From: Streptomyces rugosispiralis
Lineage (GTDB): Bacteria; Actinomycetota; Actinomycetes; Streptomycetales; Streptomycetaceae
Assembly (NCBI RefSeq): GCF_024505145.1
Contig: NZ_JANIAA010000015.1
Span: 124,001 to 188,000 of the forward strand
Direction: 5' to 3'
DNA length: 64,000 nt
The notes under the pieces are model-generated. The model did not search any database. It was not told the DNA's origin and saw only the letters and a list, made by a program, of their open reading frames with translations. Positions 1 through 8,680 of the stretch are shown here, piece by piece (position 1 is the stretch's first letter; each line of letters starts with the position of its first letter). The translations under genes and the position numbers were made by a program.

Positions 1-2
1 CC

Positions 3-125
3 GCCGACATGGACCAGTTCCTGCGGGTCGTCATGCGGCTCCAGCGCACCGCGCGGCTCCAGAGCCGTCACATCCGGCGGCTGGAGCGGTCCCTGGCCGA
101 GCGGGATGTCCCGGTGCCCGTCTGA
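3..125 (+). CDS. C-terminal end of an unidentified protein (partial)
   Basis: An open frame runs in from the left edge and stops at TGA 123-125, giving the last 40 residues. They are rich in Arg and Leu (LQRTARLQSRHIRRLERSLA region) and look like an amphipathic, possibly coiled-coil tail. The start lies outside the window and no family can be named. A strong hairpin follows directly, which supports this as a real gene end. Confidence 0.5.
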   Translation, partial: ADMDQFLRVVMRLQRTARLQSRHIRRLERSLAERDVPVPV

Positions 126-139
126 ACGCGGCGCGGCGA

Positions 140-167
140 GAGCGGGGCTCCCCATGGAGCCCCGCTC
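140..167. terminator. Perfect 12-bp hairpin terminator between convergent genes
   Basis: GAGCGGGGCTCC at 140-151 pairs perfectly with 156-167 around the 4-nt loop CCAT. It lies 14 nt after the left-edge gene and 13 nt past the stop of the convergent GH48 gene, so it can serve both directions. No U-tract is present, as is usual for actinobacterial terminators. Confidence 0.8.
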
Positions 168-180
168 GGCGTGGAGTCGG

Positions 181-3132
181 CTATTCGAAGAGATCCGCGT
201 ACGACCCCATCGCCAGCGCGATGTCCGCCTGGGCCCAGAACCGGTGGTACGTGAAGCTGGGCACCGCGCCGCCCTTCAGATACGCCTCGACCTTCGACCA
301 GGCCGGGTCGTTCTTGTAGAAGGAGCGGATCGACATGAAGGTGGAGCCGGCGTCGATCTTGTCACCGTTCGGCATGGTCCCGGTCCAGCCGCTGGGGACG
401 TAGACCGGGTCGTCGAAGCGGTTGTAGTCGGCGCGGGTCTCGGGGACCGCGATGCCGAGGGCGTCCTGGTAGTTGTTCCACGCGCCGTCCAGCAGCGCCT
501 TGGCGGTGTCCCTGGCCTTGGTGTCGCCGGACTTGGCGGCGTAGTAGGACAGGGTCTTGGCGTACGCGGCCGCCACGCCGACGTCATTGGTGTAGTCGGC
601 GACGGTGACGTGCAGGCTCGCGTTGGCGCCGGGGCTGGAGGCGTTCCAGGTGTCGGGCTGGCCGGACCACTGGAGGGTGGACGGGATCTGGTAGGTGCCG
701 TTGGCGTTGACGGTGGTCTTGGACAGCGCCCACTTCACCCACTTGTCCAGGACCGTCTTCGCGGAGGCGTCACCGGTGCGGTTGTAGTACTCCGCGACGC
801 GCTCCATGGACCACGCCTGGAAGCCGAACCACTGGTTGGACGGCGGGTCGTGGTAGACCGGCTTCTCGTCGTAGTACATGCCGTAGAAGGTGGACGTGCC
901 CGACGGCGGGGTGGCGTAGCGGCCCTGCCAGCTGTTGGTGGCGCCGCCCGCGATGGCGCCCTCGCTGGACTGCAGCCAGCGGTAGAACTCCAGCTGGCGC
1001 TTGAGGCTGGTGGACCAGTCGCTCGCGCCCGTCGCGGACTTGGGTTTGAGGTCGGCGTACGAGCTCAAGGCCCAGGCCGCCATGGGGTTCTGGTAGCCGC
1101 CGTGGGTGTGGCTGGAGCCGATGCGCCAGGACCAGCCCGCGGAGGTGTCGGTGGCGCCGCCCCAGGCGTAGTACCAGGACAGCAGGTAGTGGGAGCTGTT
1201 CTTGCCGCTTCCGGCCGGGCAGGTGGTCTCCCCGACACAGTTGCCGATCTTCTTGAAGTACTTGTCGTACATCGCGTAGCGCAGATAGTCGCCCATCTTG
1301 GCGGCCTTGGCGATGTTGCCGGAGATCTGGCCGCCCTTGCCCTGCGCCTTGGCCCACTCCGAGGCCCAGTAGGCGGCCTGGACGACCCGGGCGTCGGCGT
1401 CGGGGGCGTTGGTGAACTTCCACTGCTTGGCGTACGCGGCGTCGCCGGTGAACAGGTCCAGATAGCCGTTCTTGCCGCCGTACTTGAAGCCGTCGCAGGT
1501 GGGCTGGGTCACGGTCTCCCAGACCGACTCCTGCGGGCCGCGCTGGAAGGTGTTGACATAGCTGGGACCGGCGTCGCTCGGGCCCGCCTCGCACTTGCCG
1601 GGCGCGTTGCCGTAGCCGTAGACGTTGTCGACGTCCTGGATCCAGTGCATGCCGTAGATGTCATCGGTGCCGTACGCGCTCTTCAGCTCGGCGGCGATGG
1701 GGTCGTTGCCGACCGCGACATTGCCGTTGAGCTGCGCGGGGTACTGGGAGGGCTGGTCCCACTCGGGCGCGTAGGTGGCCGGCTTGGAGGCGTTGTAGAA
1801 GCTGTTGGTGGGCTGGTCGGCGTGGGTGGGGATCATGTACTTCTCCATGAGGTCCCACGCGTTGTTGAACTTGGACCAGTCGCCGGTGACCTTGCCGTAC
1901 ATCGCCTGGAGCCAGATCAGATAGCTGTACGCCTCGGAGGTCGTCTCATGGCCGTGGTCGGGGGCCTCGACGATCAGGGTCTCCACCGAGTGGTACGGAA
2001 CGCCCTCGGGCGAGAAGTAGCCCGCCGAGGGTGCGGTGATCTTGCCGTAGAGGTCCAGGAAGCGGGCGTCGTAGACCTTCGCGGCGGCCAGCTGGGTGAC
2101 GGTGACCTCGGCCTTGGTGTGGCCGGCGGCGGTCGCGGTGAAGGTCGCGGCGCCGGTGCCGGAGTTCGCTGCGGCGACGGTCACCTGCTGGGCGGTGTCC
2201 CAGTTGGCGGGGGTGAAGGTGAGGGCGGCGCCCGAGGAGACCGTCAGCCCGGTGTTGCCCGAGGTGCGGGCGACGGAGACGGTGACGTCTCCGGACGGCC
2301 TGGTGGACAGCTTCACGCCGAACGTCCCGGTCTTGCCCTGCTGCACCCCGAGCTGCCCGGGGCCGGCCACCAGCGCGGGCCCGGCCGCCACATGGATGCC
2401 TACGGGGGTGGACTCGGCGGCGGCGCCCTGGCTGTCGTACGCCTTGGCGTAGAGCGAGTAGTCGCCCGCCGGGACGTCCGTGTAGTCGAAGGAGTACGGG
2501 GAGGTGGTGTCGGTGCCGAGGAGCTTGGTGTCGCTGTAGAACTCCACCTTGCTGATCGTCGCCCCGTCGGCCGCCGCGGCCGTGGCCGTCATCGGGACGG
2601 TGCCGCCGGAGGTGAAGACGGCGCCGGGTGACGGGCTGCTCAGCACCGCGATGGGCGGCTGATGGGCGCCCCGGCAGGCCACGCCGTTGACGGCGAAGGA
2701 GGTGGGGGCGGCGTTGGTGCCGCTGTAGGTGAACTGGGCGCCGGTGGTGACATTGCCCCCGGCCGCGATCTTCGCGTTGTGCCCGGCGTTGGTGACGGTG
2801 ACGGTCTTGCCGGACTGCGACCAGCCGCCGTTCCAGCCGTTGGCCAGCTTCTGGTTGCCCGCGTAGTCGTACGTCAGGGTCCAGCCGTCGATGGCGTCGG
2901 TGCCGGGGTTGGAGATGGTGAGATCGGCGGTGAAGCCGGAGCCCCAGTCATTGGTCTTGTAGTCGACCCCGCACTGGACCGCCGCGGCGTGCGCGGGGGC
3001 GGCGCCGCCCGCCGCGGTCATGGCCACGGGGAGCGAGAGGGCGGCGGCGAGGGCGGTCACCAGCCGTCTCATTCGTCGTCGTGCCCCTGAGAGCCGTGCG
3101 CCGGATAAGGGAGAGCCACGCTGTACGCGCAT
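181..3132 (-). CDS. Secreted GH48 cellulase with N-terminal CBM2
   Basis: A processive exo-cellulase that cuts crystalline cellulose to cellobiose outside the cell (983 aa). Seen in order: a signal peptide from about residue 21 ending near AHA-AA; a CBM2 cellulose-binding module (about 50-155, CGVDYKTNDWGSGF start); a bacterial Ig-like domain (about 158-250); a second beta-sandwich-like domain (about 252-350); and a GH48 catalytic domain (about 355-983) with the family-typical GMHWIQDVDNVYGYG and HGGYQNPMAAWALS stretches. The start at 3132 is chosen for its GAGGAGG site 7 nt upstream; an internal ATG (codon 21) would sit closer to the signal peptide. Codon 9 is the rare TTA (3106-3108). A CebR operator and promoter lie upstream, so it is probably induced by cello-oligosaccharides with the divergent GH5-GH6 pair. 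Confidence 0.93.
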   Translation of the reverse strand: MRVQRGSPLSGARLSGARRRMRRLVTALAAALSLPVAMTAAGGAAPAHAAAVQCGVDYKTNDWGSGFTADLTISNPGTDAIDGWTLTYDYAGNQKLANGWNGGWSQSGKTVTVTNAGHNAKIAAGGNVTTGAQFTYSGTNAAPTSFAVNGVACRGAHQPPIAVLSSPSPGAVFTSGGTVPMTATAAAADGATISKVEFYSDTKLLGTDTTSPYSFDYTDVPAGDYSLYAKAYDSQGAAAESTPVGIHVAAGPALVAGPGQLGVQQGKTGTFGVKLSTRPSGDVTVSVARTSGNTGLTVSSGAALTFTPANWDTAQQVTVAAANSGTGAATFTATAAGHTKAEVTVTQLAAAKVYDARFLDLYGKITAPSAGYFSPEGVPYHSVETLIVEAPDHGHETTSEAYSYLIWLQAMYGKVTGDWSKFNNAWDLMEKYMIPTHADQPTNSFYNASKPATYAPEWDQPSQYPAQLNGNVAVGNDPIAAELKSAYGTDDIYGMHWIQDVDNVYGYGNAPGKCEAGPSDAGPSYVNTFQRGPQESVWETVTQPTCDGFKYGGKNGYLDLFTGDAAYAKQWKFTNAPDADARVVQAAYWASEWAKAQGKGGQISGNIAKAAKMGDYLRYAMYDKYFKKIGNCVGETTCPAGSGKNSSHYLLSWYYAWGGATDTSAGWSWRIGSSHTHGGYQNPMAAWALSSYADLKPKSATGASDWSTSLKRQLEFYRWLQSSEGAIAGGATNSWQGRYATPPSGTSTFYGMYYDEKPVYHDPPSNQWFGFQAWSMERVAEYYNRTGDASAKTVLDKWVKWALSKTTVNANGTYQIPSTLQWSGQPDTWNASSPGANASLHVTVADYTNDVGVAAAYAKTLSYYAAKSGDTKARDTAKALLDGAWNNYQDALGIAVPETRADYNRFDDPVYVPSGWTGTMPNGDKIDAGSTFMSIRSFYKNDPAWSKVEAYLKGGAVPSFTYHRFWAQADIALAMGSYADLFE

Positions 3133-3181
3133 CGGGGGACCTCCTCGCGGTTCGTGCGGTGGTGGGGGAAGTGCGAACCAG

Positions 3182-3195
3182 TGGGAGCGCTCCCA
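3182..3195. promoter_or_regulatory. CebR operator (perfect 14-bp palindrome), GH48 side
   Basis: TGGGAGCGCTCCCA matches the published CebR box exactly and is a perfect palindrome. It abuts the -10 of the GH48 promoter, so bound CebR should block RNA polymerase. Confidence 0.9.
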
Positions 3196-3224
3196 AGGTT
3201 CGTGTCAGCCCGAAGGGGTGTCAA
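3196..3224 (-). promoter_or_regulatory. Predicted GH48 promoter
   Basis: Reading the minus strand, -35 TTGACA (3219-3224), a 17-nt spacer and -10 GAACCT (3196-3201) precede the CebR operator directly. The block CTTGACACCCC is shared with the cebE promoter, which supports the call. Confidence 0.6.
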
Positions 3225-3284
3225 GTCTTTGAACAACAGCGGGTCGTCGAACACCTTCGACCGATAATTCGTGAACGAGGTCTG

Positions 3285-3312
3285 TTGACATGCGCCCGTC
3301 GAGCGCTACCTT
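3285..3312 (+). promoter_or_regulatory. Predicted promoter of the GH5-GH6 operon
   Basis: -35 TTGACA (3285-3290), a 16-nt spacer and -10 TACCTT (3307-3312) lie 74 nt upstream of the GH5 start. A CebR-like box begins 12 nt after the -10, over the expected transcription start. Confidence 0.6.
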
Positions 3313-3324
3313 CACTTCAACCAG

Positions 3325-3338
3325 TGGGAGCGGTTCCA
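3325..3338. promoter_or_regulatory. CebR operator (12/14 match), GH5-GH6 side
   Basis: TGGGAGCGGTTCCA differs from the perfect palindrome at two positions. It lies between the predicted -10 and the GH5 ribosome site. With the box at 3182 it makes the divergent cellulase region doubly CebR-controlled. Confidence 0.78.
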
Positions 3339-3386
3339 GCAGTCTGCGCCGTATCGAACGGCGCTTGGACCACGAGGAGTCGCTCC

Positions 3387-4580
3387 ATGCGAGCACCCCC
3401 GCGCCTTTACGCCTTGGTGGCCGCCGCGGTGTTATCCGTGGCGGGCACCGCCTTGGTGCCCGCGGCCACGGCCACCGCCGCCACCACCGCCACCGCCTCG
3501 GCGGCGGACGGCCCGGCCGTGGCCGCTCCGGCCGCGGGCGCCCCAGCGGTGACCGTTCCCAGCGCGGCACCACCGAAGCTCCGCGCCTCCGGCAACAAGC
3601 TCGTCGACGAGAACGGCGCCACCCGGCGACTGCTCGGCGTCAACCGCTCCGGCGGTGAGTTCATGTGCGTCCAGGGGCGTGGCATCTTCGACGGCCCCGT
3701 GGACGACGCGGCCGTCAAGGCCATCGCCGACTGGAAGGTCAACGCGGTCCGGATCCCGCTCAACGAGGAGTGCTGGCTGGGCCTTTCCCATATCAACGCG
3801 GCCTACGGAGGGGCCAACTACATCGCGGCCGTCAAGGCATTCGTCGCCCGGCTGGAGGCCCATGGCATCACCCCCGTAGTCGAACTCCACTGGAGCCACG
3901 GCAGATACACCGGCGGGGACAGCCACTGCGCCGACACCGAGTACGCCACCTGCCAGAAGCCGATGCCGGACGCGCAGTACACCCCGGCCTTCTGGACCTC
4001 GGTCGCCCAGACCTTCAAGGACGACCAGGCCGTGGTCTTCGACCTGTTCAACGAGCCGTTCCCGGACCGCGCCACCTCCGACCTCACGGCGGCGTGGAAG
4101 TGCTGGCGCGACGGCGGGAGCTGCCCCGGGATCGACTTCCAGGTCGCCGGGACGCAGACCCTGCTGAACGCCGTACGGGCCACCGGCGCCAGGAACCTGG
4201 TGCTGATCCCCGGGCTCGCCTACTCCAACGATCTGCGCCAGTGGCTGACGTACAAGCCGAACGACCCGGCGGGCAATCTCGCCGCCGCCTGGCACACGTA
4301 CAACTTCAACACCTGCTCCAACGAGAGCTGTTTCAACGAACAGCTCGCCCCGGTCATCGCCAAGGTCCCCTTCGTGGCGGGCGAGATCGGCGAGAACACC
4401 TGCTCCCACGGCTATGTCGACCGGGTGATGGCCTGGCTGGACGCCAAGGGCGCCTCGTATCTGGGGTGGACCTGGAACACCTGGGACTGTTCCTCGGGCC
4501 CGTCCCTGATCAGCGATTACAACGGCACGCCGACCAACTACGGCGTGGGACTCCGCGATCATCTGAAGGGAATGCAATGA
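3387..4580 (+). CDS. Secreted GH5 endoglucanase
   Basis: A cellulase that cleaves internal beta-1,4 bonds outside the cell (397 aa). The ATG at 3387 follows GAGGAG by 7 nt and opens a signal peptide (MRAPPRLYALVAAAVLSVAG, cleavage near residues 25-31). An Ala/Pro-rich stretch follows, then a GH5 barrel with LRASGNKLVDENG and GVNRSGGEF near its start. The acid/base Glu is about E223 in FDLFNEPF and the nucleophile about E333 in VAGEIGEN. No carbohydrate-binding module is present. Codon 16 is a rare TTA (3432-3434). Its TGA overlaps the ATG of the GH6 gene (ATGA), so the two are translationally coupled. Confidence 0.92.
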   Translation: MRAPPRLYALVAAAVLSVAGTALVPAATATAATTATASAADGPAVAAPAAGAPAVTVPSAAPPKLRASGNKLVDENGATRRLLGVNRSGGEFMCVQGRGIFDGPVDDAAVKAIADWKVNAVRIPLNEECWLGLSHINAAYGGANYIAAVKAFVARLEAHGITPVVELHWSHGRYTGGDSHCADTEYATCQKPMPDAQYTPAFWTSVAQTFKDDQAVVFDLFNEPFPDRATSDLTAAWKCWRDGGSCPGIDFQVAGTQTLLNAVRATGARNLVLIPGLAYSNDLRQWLTYKPNDPAGNLAAAWHTYNFNTCSNESCFNEQLAPVIAKVPFVAGEIGENTCSHGYVDRVMAWLDAKGASYLGWTWNTWDCSSGPSLISDYNGTPTNYGVGLRDHLKGMQ

Positions 4581-5944
4581 GCCGCAGAATCCGAATGGCG
4601 GGCACCCTGCTCGCCGCCTCCGCGCTGACCATGGGGGCGCTGACCGGCGTGGCGTCCGCCCAGGTGGACAGCGGCAGGGCGGCCGCCGCGAAGGTCGACA
4701 ACCCGTACTCGGGCGCCAAGGTGTACGTGAACCCCGACTGGTCGGCGAAGGCCGCCGCCGAACCCGGCGGCAGCAAGATCTCCAACCAGCCGACCGGCAT
4801 CTGGCTGGACCGGATCGCCGCGATCAACGGCACGGGCGGGGCGATGGGGCTGCGCGCCCACCTCGACCGGGCGCTGCAGCAGTCGGGCGGCAGCCCGACC
4901 GTCGTCCAGTTAGTGGTCTACGACCTGCCCGGCCGTGACTGCTCGGCGCTGGCGTCCAACGGCGAGCTGGGCCCGACCGAGATCGACAAGTACAAGACGC
5001 AGTTCATCGACCCGATCGCGGCGATCCTCTCCGAGTCGAAGTACGCCAGCTCCAATCTGCGGATCGTCACCACGATCGAGATCGACTCGCTGCCCAACCT
5101 GGTCACCAACACCGGCGGCCGTCCCACCGCGACCCCGCAGTGCGACACGATGAAGGCCAACGGCAACTATGTGAAGGGCGTCGGCTACGCCCTGAACAAG
5201 CTGGGCGCCATCGGCAACGTCTACAACTACGTGGACGCCGGCCACCACGGCTGGATCGGCTGGGACGACAACTTCAGCCCCACCGCCCAGGTGCTGAAGC
5301 AGGCGGCGACGGCCGAGGGCAGCACGGTCGACAAGGTGGCCGGGATCATCGTCAACACGGCCAACTACAGCGCGCTGAAGGAGAACAACTTCACCATCAA
5401 CGACTCGGTCAACGGCACTACTGTGCGCCAGTCGAAGTGGGTGGACTGGAACCGGTACGTGGACGAGCTCTCCTTCGCCCAGGCCTTCCGCCAGGAACTG
5501 GTCAACGTCGGCTTCCCGAGCAATATCGGCGCGCTGATCGACACCTCCCGCAACGGCTGGGGCGGCTCGGCCCGGCCCAGCGGCCCCGGCGCGAAGACGG
5601 ACGTGGACACGTACATCAACGGCGGGCGCTACGACCGCCGGATCCACATCGGCAACTGGTGCAACCAGTCCGGCGCCGGGCTCGGTGAACGGCCCAAGGC
5701 GGCACCCGCGTCCGGGATCGACGCGTACGTGTGGATGAAGCCTCCGGGCGAGTCGGACGGCTCGAGCTCCTCGATCCCGAACGACGAGGGCAAGGGCTTC
5801 GACCGGATGTGCGACCCGACGTACACCGGCAACCCGCGCAACGGCAACAACATGTCGGGGGCGCTGGCGAACGCCCCGCTGTCGGGCCACTGGTTCTCGG
5901 CCCAGTTCCAGGAGCTGCTGAAGAACGCCTATCCGGCGCTGTAA
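4577..5944 (+). CDS. Secreted GH6 cellobiohydrolase
   Basis: A GH6 cellulase (455 aa) that should release cellobiose from chain ends and act together with GH48 and GH5. A signal peptide (SRRIRMAGTLLAASALTMG, cleavage near ASA-QV) is followed by the catalytic domain. Family signatures seen: VVYDLPGRDC, whose final Asp is the catalytic acid in PROSITE GH6 pattern 1; IEIDSLPNLV; YVDAGHHGWIGW; and a conserved C-terminal half ending LLKNAYPAL. It has no CBM, unlike many actinobacterial Cel6B-type enzymes, so it may rely on soluble or already opened substrate. Codon 112 is TTA (4910-4912). The start overlaps the GH5 stop. Confidence 0.92.
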   Translation: MSRRIRMAGTLLAASALTMGALTGVASAQVDSGRAAAAKVDNPYSGAKVYVNPDWSAKAAAEPGGSKISNQPTGIWLDRIAAINGTGGAMGLRAHLDRALQQSGGSPTVVQLVVYDLPGRDCSALASNGELGPTEIDKYKTQFIDPIAAILSESKYASSNLRIVTTIEIDSLPNLVTNTGGRPTATPQCDTMKANGNYVKGVGYALNKLGAIGNVYNYVDAGHHGWIGWDDNFSPTAQVLKQAATAEGSTVDKVAGIIVNTANYSALKENNFTINDSVNGTTVRQSKWVDWNRYVDELSFAQAFRQELVNVGFPSNIGALIDTSRNGWGGSARPSGPGAKTDVDTYINGGRYDRRIHIGNWCNQSGAGLGERPKAAPASGIDAYVWMKPPGESDGSSSSIPNDEGKGFDRMCDPTYTGNPRNGNNMSGALANAPLSGHWFSAQFQELLKNAYPAL

Positions 5945-5964
5945 CCGCACGACCCGTCCCCTGA

Positions 5965-5997
5965 GTGGGGCCGGTGGACACTGTCCACCGGCCCCAC
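5965..5997. terminator. 16-bp hairpin terminator between GH6 and cebR
   Basis: GTGGGGCCGGTGGACA (5965-5980) pairs perfectly with 5982-5997, leaving almost no loop on paper. It sits 20 nt after GH6 and 14 nt after the convergent cebR stop, so it probably ends both transcripts. Confidence 0.8.
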
Positions 5998-6011
5998 ACC
6001 CATTGACGCCT

Positions 6012-7058
6012 TCAGGACGACTCCCTGCGCACCAGCTGCGTCGGCAGCACCATCTGCGGCCGCTTGGCCGTGCGGTCCGAGCGCCCCCCGATCTCCTCCA
6101 GCAGCACCCGCACCATCGCCCGGCCCATCTCCTCCGTGGCCTGCCGGACGCTCGTGAGCGGAGGGTCCATATGACGGGCGACGGCCGAGTCCTCGAAGCC
6201 GACCAGCGCCACATCGTCCGGGACACCGCGCCCGTTCTCGCGCAGCACCTGACGGGCGCCCGCGGCCATCACGTCCGAGGCGGCGAAGACCCCGTCCAGG
6301 TCCGGGCGCTGGCTGAGCAGTTGCCGCATCGCCCGGCGGCCGCCCTCCTCGGTGAAGTCCGCGGACGCCACCAGCTCCGGGTCCACCTCCCGGCCCGCCG
6401 CCCGGACCGCGGCGTGGTAGCCCTCCAGGCGGCACTGCGCGACATACATGTCCAGCGGGCCGGTGATGGTGGCGACCGTCCCGCGGCCACGGCCGATGAG
6501 GTGCTCCACGGCGGACTGGGCGCCGCCGGTGTTGTCCGAGTCGACGTACGGGACGGTTTCGTGCGCCGAGCGGCGGCCGCTGAGCACCGCGGGCATCTCG
6601 ATCCGCTCCAGCAGATCCGGAAGCGGGTCGTCCGCGTGGACGGAGACCAGCAGCACCCCGTCGACCCGGTGCGCGGAGAGGTAGTCCGCGAGCCGCTGCC
6701 GCTCCTTGGGGGTGCGGATGAGGGTGAGCAGCAGCTGGAGGTCGGTGTCGGCGAGTTCGGCGCCGACCCCGCGGATGATGTCGGAGAAGTACGGTTCGGC
6801 GAAGAGCCGGGTCTCGGGCTCGGGGATGACGAGGGCGACGGCGTCGGCACGGTTGGCGGCGAGGGCGCGGGCCACCCGGTTCGGCACATAGCCGAGTTCG
6901 GCGACGGCCTGCTCGACGGCTGTGCGGGTGCGGTCGCTGACCCGGGGCGAACCGTTGATCACCCGGGACACGGTGCCGCGGCCGACTCCGGCGCGGGCCG
7001 CCACCTCCTCGAGGGTCGGCCGTCCCCGCCCCCCGCCATGCCGCCGCGTTCCTGCCAT
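6012..7058 (-). CDS. cebR: CebR, LacI-family repressor of cellulose/cellobiose use
   Basis: A 348-aa LacI/GalR repressor. An N-terminal helix-turn-helix (about residues 13-60, PTLEEVAARAGVGRGTVSRV) is followed by a periplasmic-binding-protein-like effector domain with IPEPETRLFAEPYFSDIIRG and FAASDVMAAGARQVL. In Streptomyces, CebR binds TGGGAGCGCTCCCA and is released by cello-oligosaccharides. The start at 7058 is chosen because GGAGG lies 6 nt upstream; two longer in-frame ATGs lack such a site. It is divergent from cebE, and four matching operators lie in the window. Confidence 0.93.
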   Translation of the reverse strand: MAGTRRHGGGRGRPTLEEVAARAGVGRGTVSRVINGSPRVSDRTRTAVEQAVAELGYVPNRVARALAANRADAVALVIPEPETRLFAEPYFSDIIRGVGAELADTDLQLLLTLIRTPKERQRLADYLSAHRVDGVLLVSVHADDPLPDLLERIEMPAVLSGRRSAHETVPYVDSDNTGGAQSAVEHLIGRGRGTVATITGPLDMYVAQCRLEGYHAAVRAAGREVDPELVASADFTEEGGRRAMRQLLSQRPDLDGVFAASDVMAAGARQVLRENGRGVPDDVALVGFEDSAVARHMDPPLTSVRQATEEMGRAMVRVLLEEIGGRSDRTAKRPQMVLPTQLVRRESS

Positions 7059-7164
7059 ATCGCGCCTCCAGCCGTCCATACCCAGCAGCTCCAACCCCCC
7101 AAATGGGCGGCTGCGGGGACATTCAACAGCAGTGTGGTTTCGGGAAGTTGTTTCGCGCACTCCC

Positions 7165-7193
7165 TTGACACCCCAGCGGGGAGCCGCGACCCT
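7165..7193 (+). promoter_or_regulatory. Predicted cebE promoter
   Basis: -35 TTGACA (7165-7170), a 17-nt spacer and -10 GACCCT (7188-7193). The sequence CTTGACACCCC is identical to the -35 block of the GH48 promoter, with the same spacing and a one-base-different -10. A CebR operator follows 15 nt later. Confidence 0.58.
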
Positions 7194-7208
7194 TCAACAC
7201 ATCACAGC

Positions 7209-7222
7209 TGGGAGCGCTCCCA
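7209..7222. promoter_or_regulatory. CebR operator (perfect), cebR-cebE intergenic region
   Basis: TGGGAGCGCTCCCA, identical to the box in front of GH48, placed just downstream of the predicted cebE -10. It would repress cebEFG-bglC. Confidence 0.9.
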
Positions 7223-7338
7223 CCGTACCTGAGCCATACACAACCCGCACGATGCCCACCCGACTCGATGCATCTCAAAGAGCCATGTATTACCACTTTT
7301 TGGCCGGAAGCCGTTGGGCGGGGCGCTAGGAGGACGGA

Positions 7339-8673
7339 ATGCGCAGGAACACTGGTAGTCACCGCAGCAGAGCCGTGGTCCTCGCGGCCGTCGCCGCTTT
7401 AGGAGCCGGGGTGCTCAGCGGGTGCGCCGATGACGGCGACGACGGATCCGCCGGCTCGTCCGGCGGCGGCGACAGCAAGGGCAAGACGGTCGTGACCGTC
7501 GGCACGTACGGCGTCATGGGTTTCAAACAGGCCGGTCTCTATGACGAGTACACAAAGCTGCACCCGGATATCAAGATCGAAGAGAATGTGATCGACCCGG
7601 CCTCCAACTACTACCCGCAGTTGCTCACCCATCTCGGCTCTGGCAGCGGGCTCGCCGACATCCAGGCGGTCGAGGTGGGCAACATCAATGAGGTCACCAC
7701 CACCCAGGCCGACAAGTTCGTTGATCTTTCGAAGGCGGACGGCGTCAAGAAGGAGAACTTCCTCGACTGGAAATGGGCGCAGGCCACCGCCAAGGACGGA
7801 AAGACGATCGGCCTCGGCACGGACGTGGGCCCGATGGCGATCTGCTACCGCAAGGACCTCTTCCAGCAGGCCGGGCTCCCGGCCGACCGTGACGCGGTCT
7901 CCCAGCTCTGGGCTGGCGACTGGCAGAAGTACCTCGACGCCGGCAAGGACTACGCGAAGAAGGCGCCGGGCGGAGCCGCGTTCCTGGACTCGGCCGGTGG
8001 ACTGTTCAACGCGGCGGTCTCCGGCGGCTCGGAGGTCTACTACGACAAGGGCGGGAAGCCCATCTACAAGGACAGCCCGGCCGTAAAGAAGGCGTGGAAG
8101 CTGGCGACCGACGCGTCCGCGTCCAAACTCTCCGCGGGGCTCCAGGAGTTCACCAAGCCCTGGCAGCAGGCGCTCGCCAACGGCAAGTTCGCCACCGTCT
8201 CCTGCCCGGCCTGGATGCTCGGCCAGATCAAGGAGTACGCCGGGGACAAGTACAAGGGCAAGTGGGACGTCGCGGCCGCCCCCCGGCCCGCCAACTGGGG
8301 CGGCTCCTTCCTCTCCGTGCCGCAGGCGGCGAAGAACAAGGACGAGGCGGTCAAGCTCGCCACCTGGCTGACCGCGCCCGAGCAGCAGGCCAAGCTCTTC
8401 GAGAAGCAGGCGAGCTTCCCCAGCGCCCAGGCCGCGTACAGCCTCCCCCAGGTGGCCGACGCCAAGCTCCCCTACTTCAACGACGCGCCCATCGGCAAGA
8501 TCTTCTCCCAGGCCGCGAAGGACAGTCCGACGCAGGTCCTGGGCCCGAAGGACGCCGTCATCAAGCAGAACTTCACCGATGTCGGCCTGCTCCAGGTCGA
8601 GCAGCAGGGCAAGTCCGCCGACGAAGGCTGGAAGGCCGCGATCAAGACGAACGACAACGCGCTGGACCAGTGA
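7339..8673 (+). CDS. cebE: CebE, cello-oligosaccharide-binding lipoprotein
   Basis: The extracellular receptor of the cellobiose/cellotriose ABC importer (444 aa, family-typical length). AGGAGG lies 5 nt before the ATG. The signal peptide ends in a lipobox (VLSGC; lipid-anchored Cys about residue 29), then an acidic Gly/Ser linker and a type-1 solute-binding fold (VTVGTYGVMGFKQAG start; WAQATAKDGKTIGLGTDVGP). It is the first gene of cebEFG-bglC. Codon 21 is a rare TTA (7399-7401). Energy probably comes from a multiplexing ATPase encoded elsewhere, such as MsiK, since no ATPase gene is present. Confidence 0.93.
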   Translation: MRRNTGSHRSRAVVLAAVAALGAGVLSGCADDGDDGSAGSSGGGDSKGKTVVTVGTYGVMGFKQAGLYDEYTKLHPDIKIEENVIDPASNYYPQLLTHLGSGSGLADIQAVEVGNINEVTTTQADKFVDLSKADGVKKENFLDWKWAQATAKDGKTIGLGTDVGPMAICYRKDLFQQAGLPADRDAVSQLWAGDWQKYLDAGKDYAKKAPGGAAFLDSAGGLFNAAVSGGSEVYYDKGGKPIYKDSPAVKKAWKLATDASASKLSAGLQEFTKPWQQALANGKFATVSCPAWMLGQIKEYAGDKYKGKWDVAAAPRPANWGGSFLSVPQAAKNKDEAVKLATWLTAPEQQAKLFEKQASFPSAQAAYSLPQVADAKLPYFNDAPIGKIFSQAAKDSPTQVLGPKDAVIKQNFTDVGLLQVEQQGKSADEGWKAAIKTNDNALDQ

Positions 8674-8680
8674 CCCGGAC

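Noticed and set aside
106..2631. Long plus-strand open frame across the GH48 gene (841 codons)
   Set aside because: It is a GC-rich antisense shadow: low-complexity Gly/Val/Arg/Leu composition and no domains, while the minus frame gives a complete GH48 enzyme.
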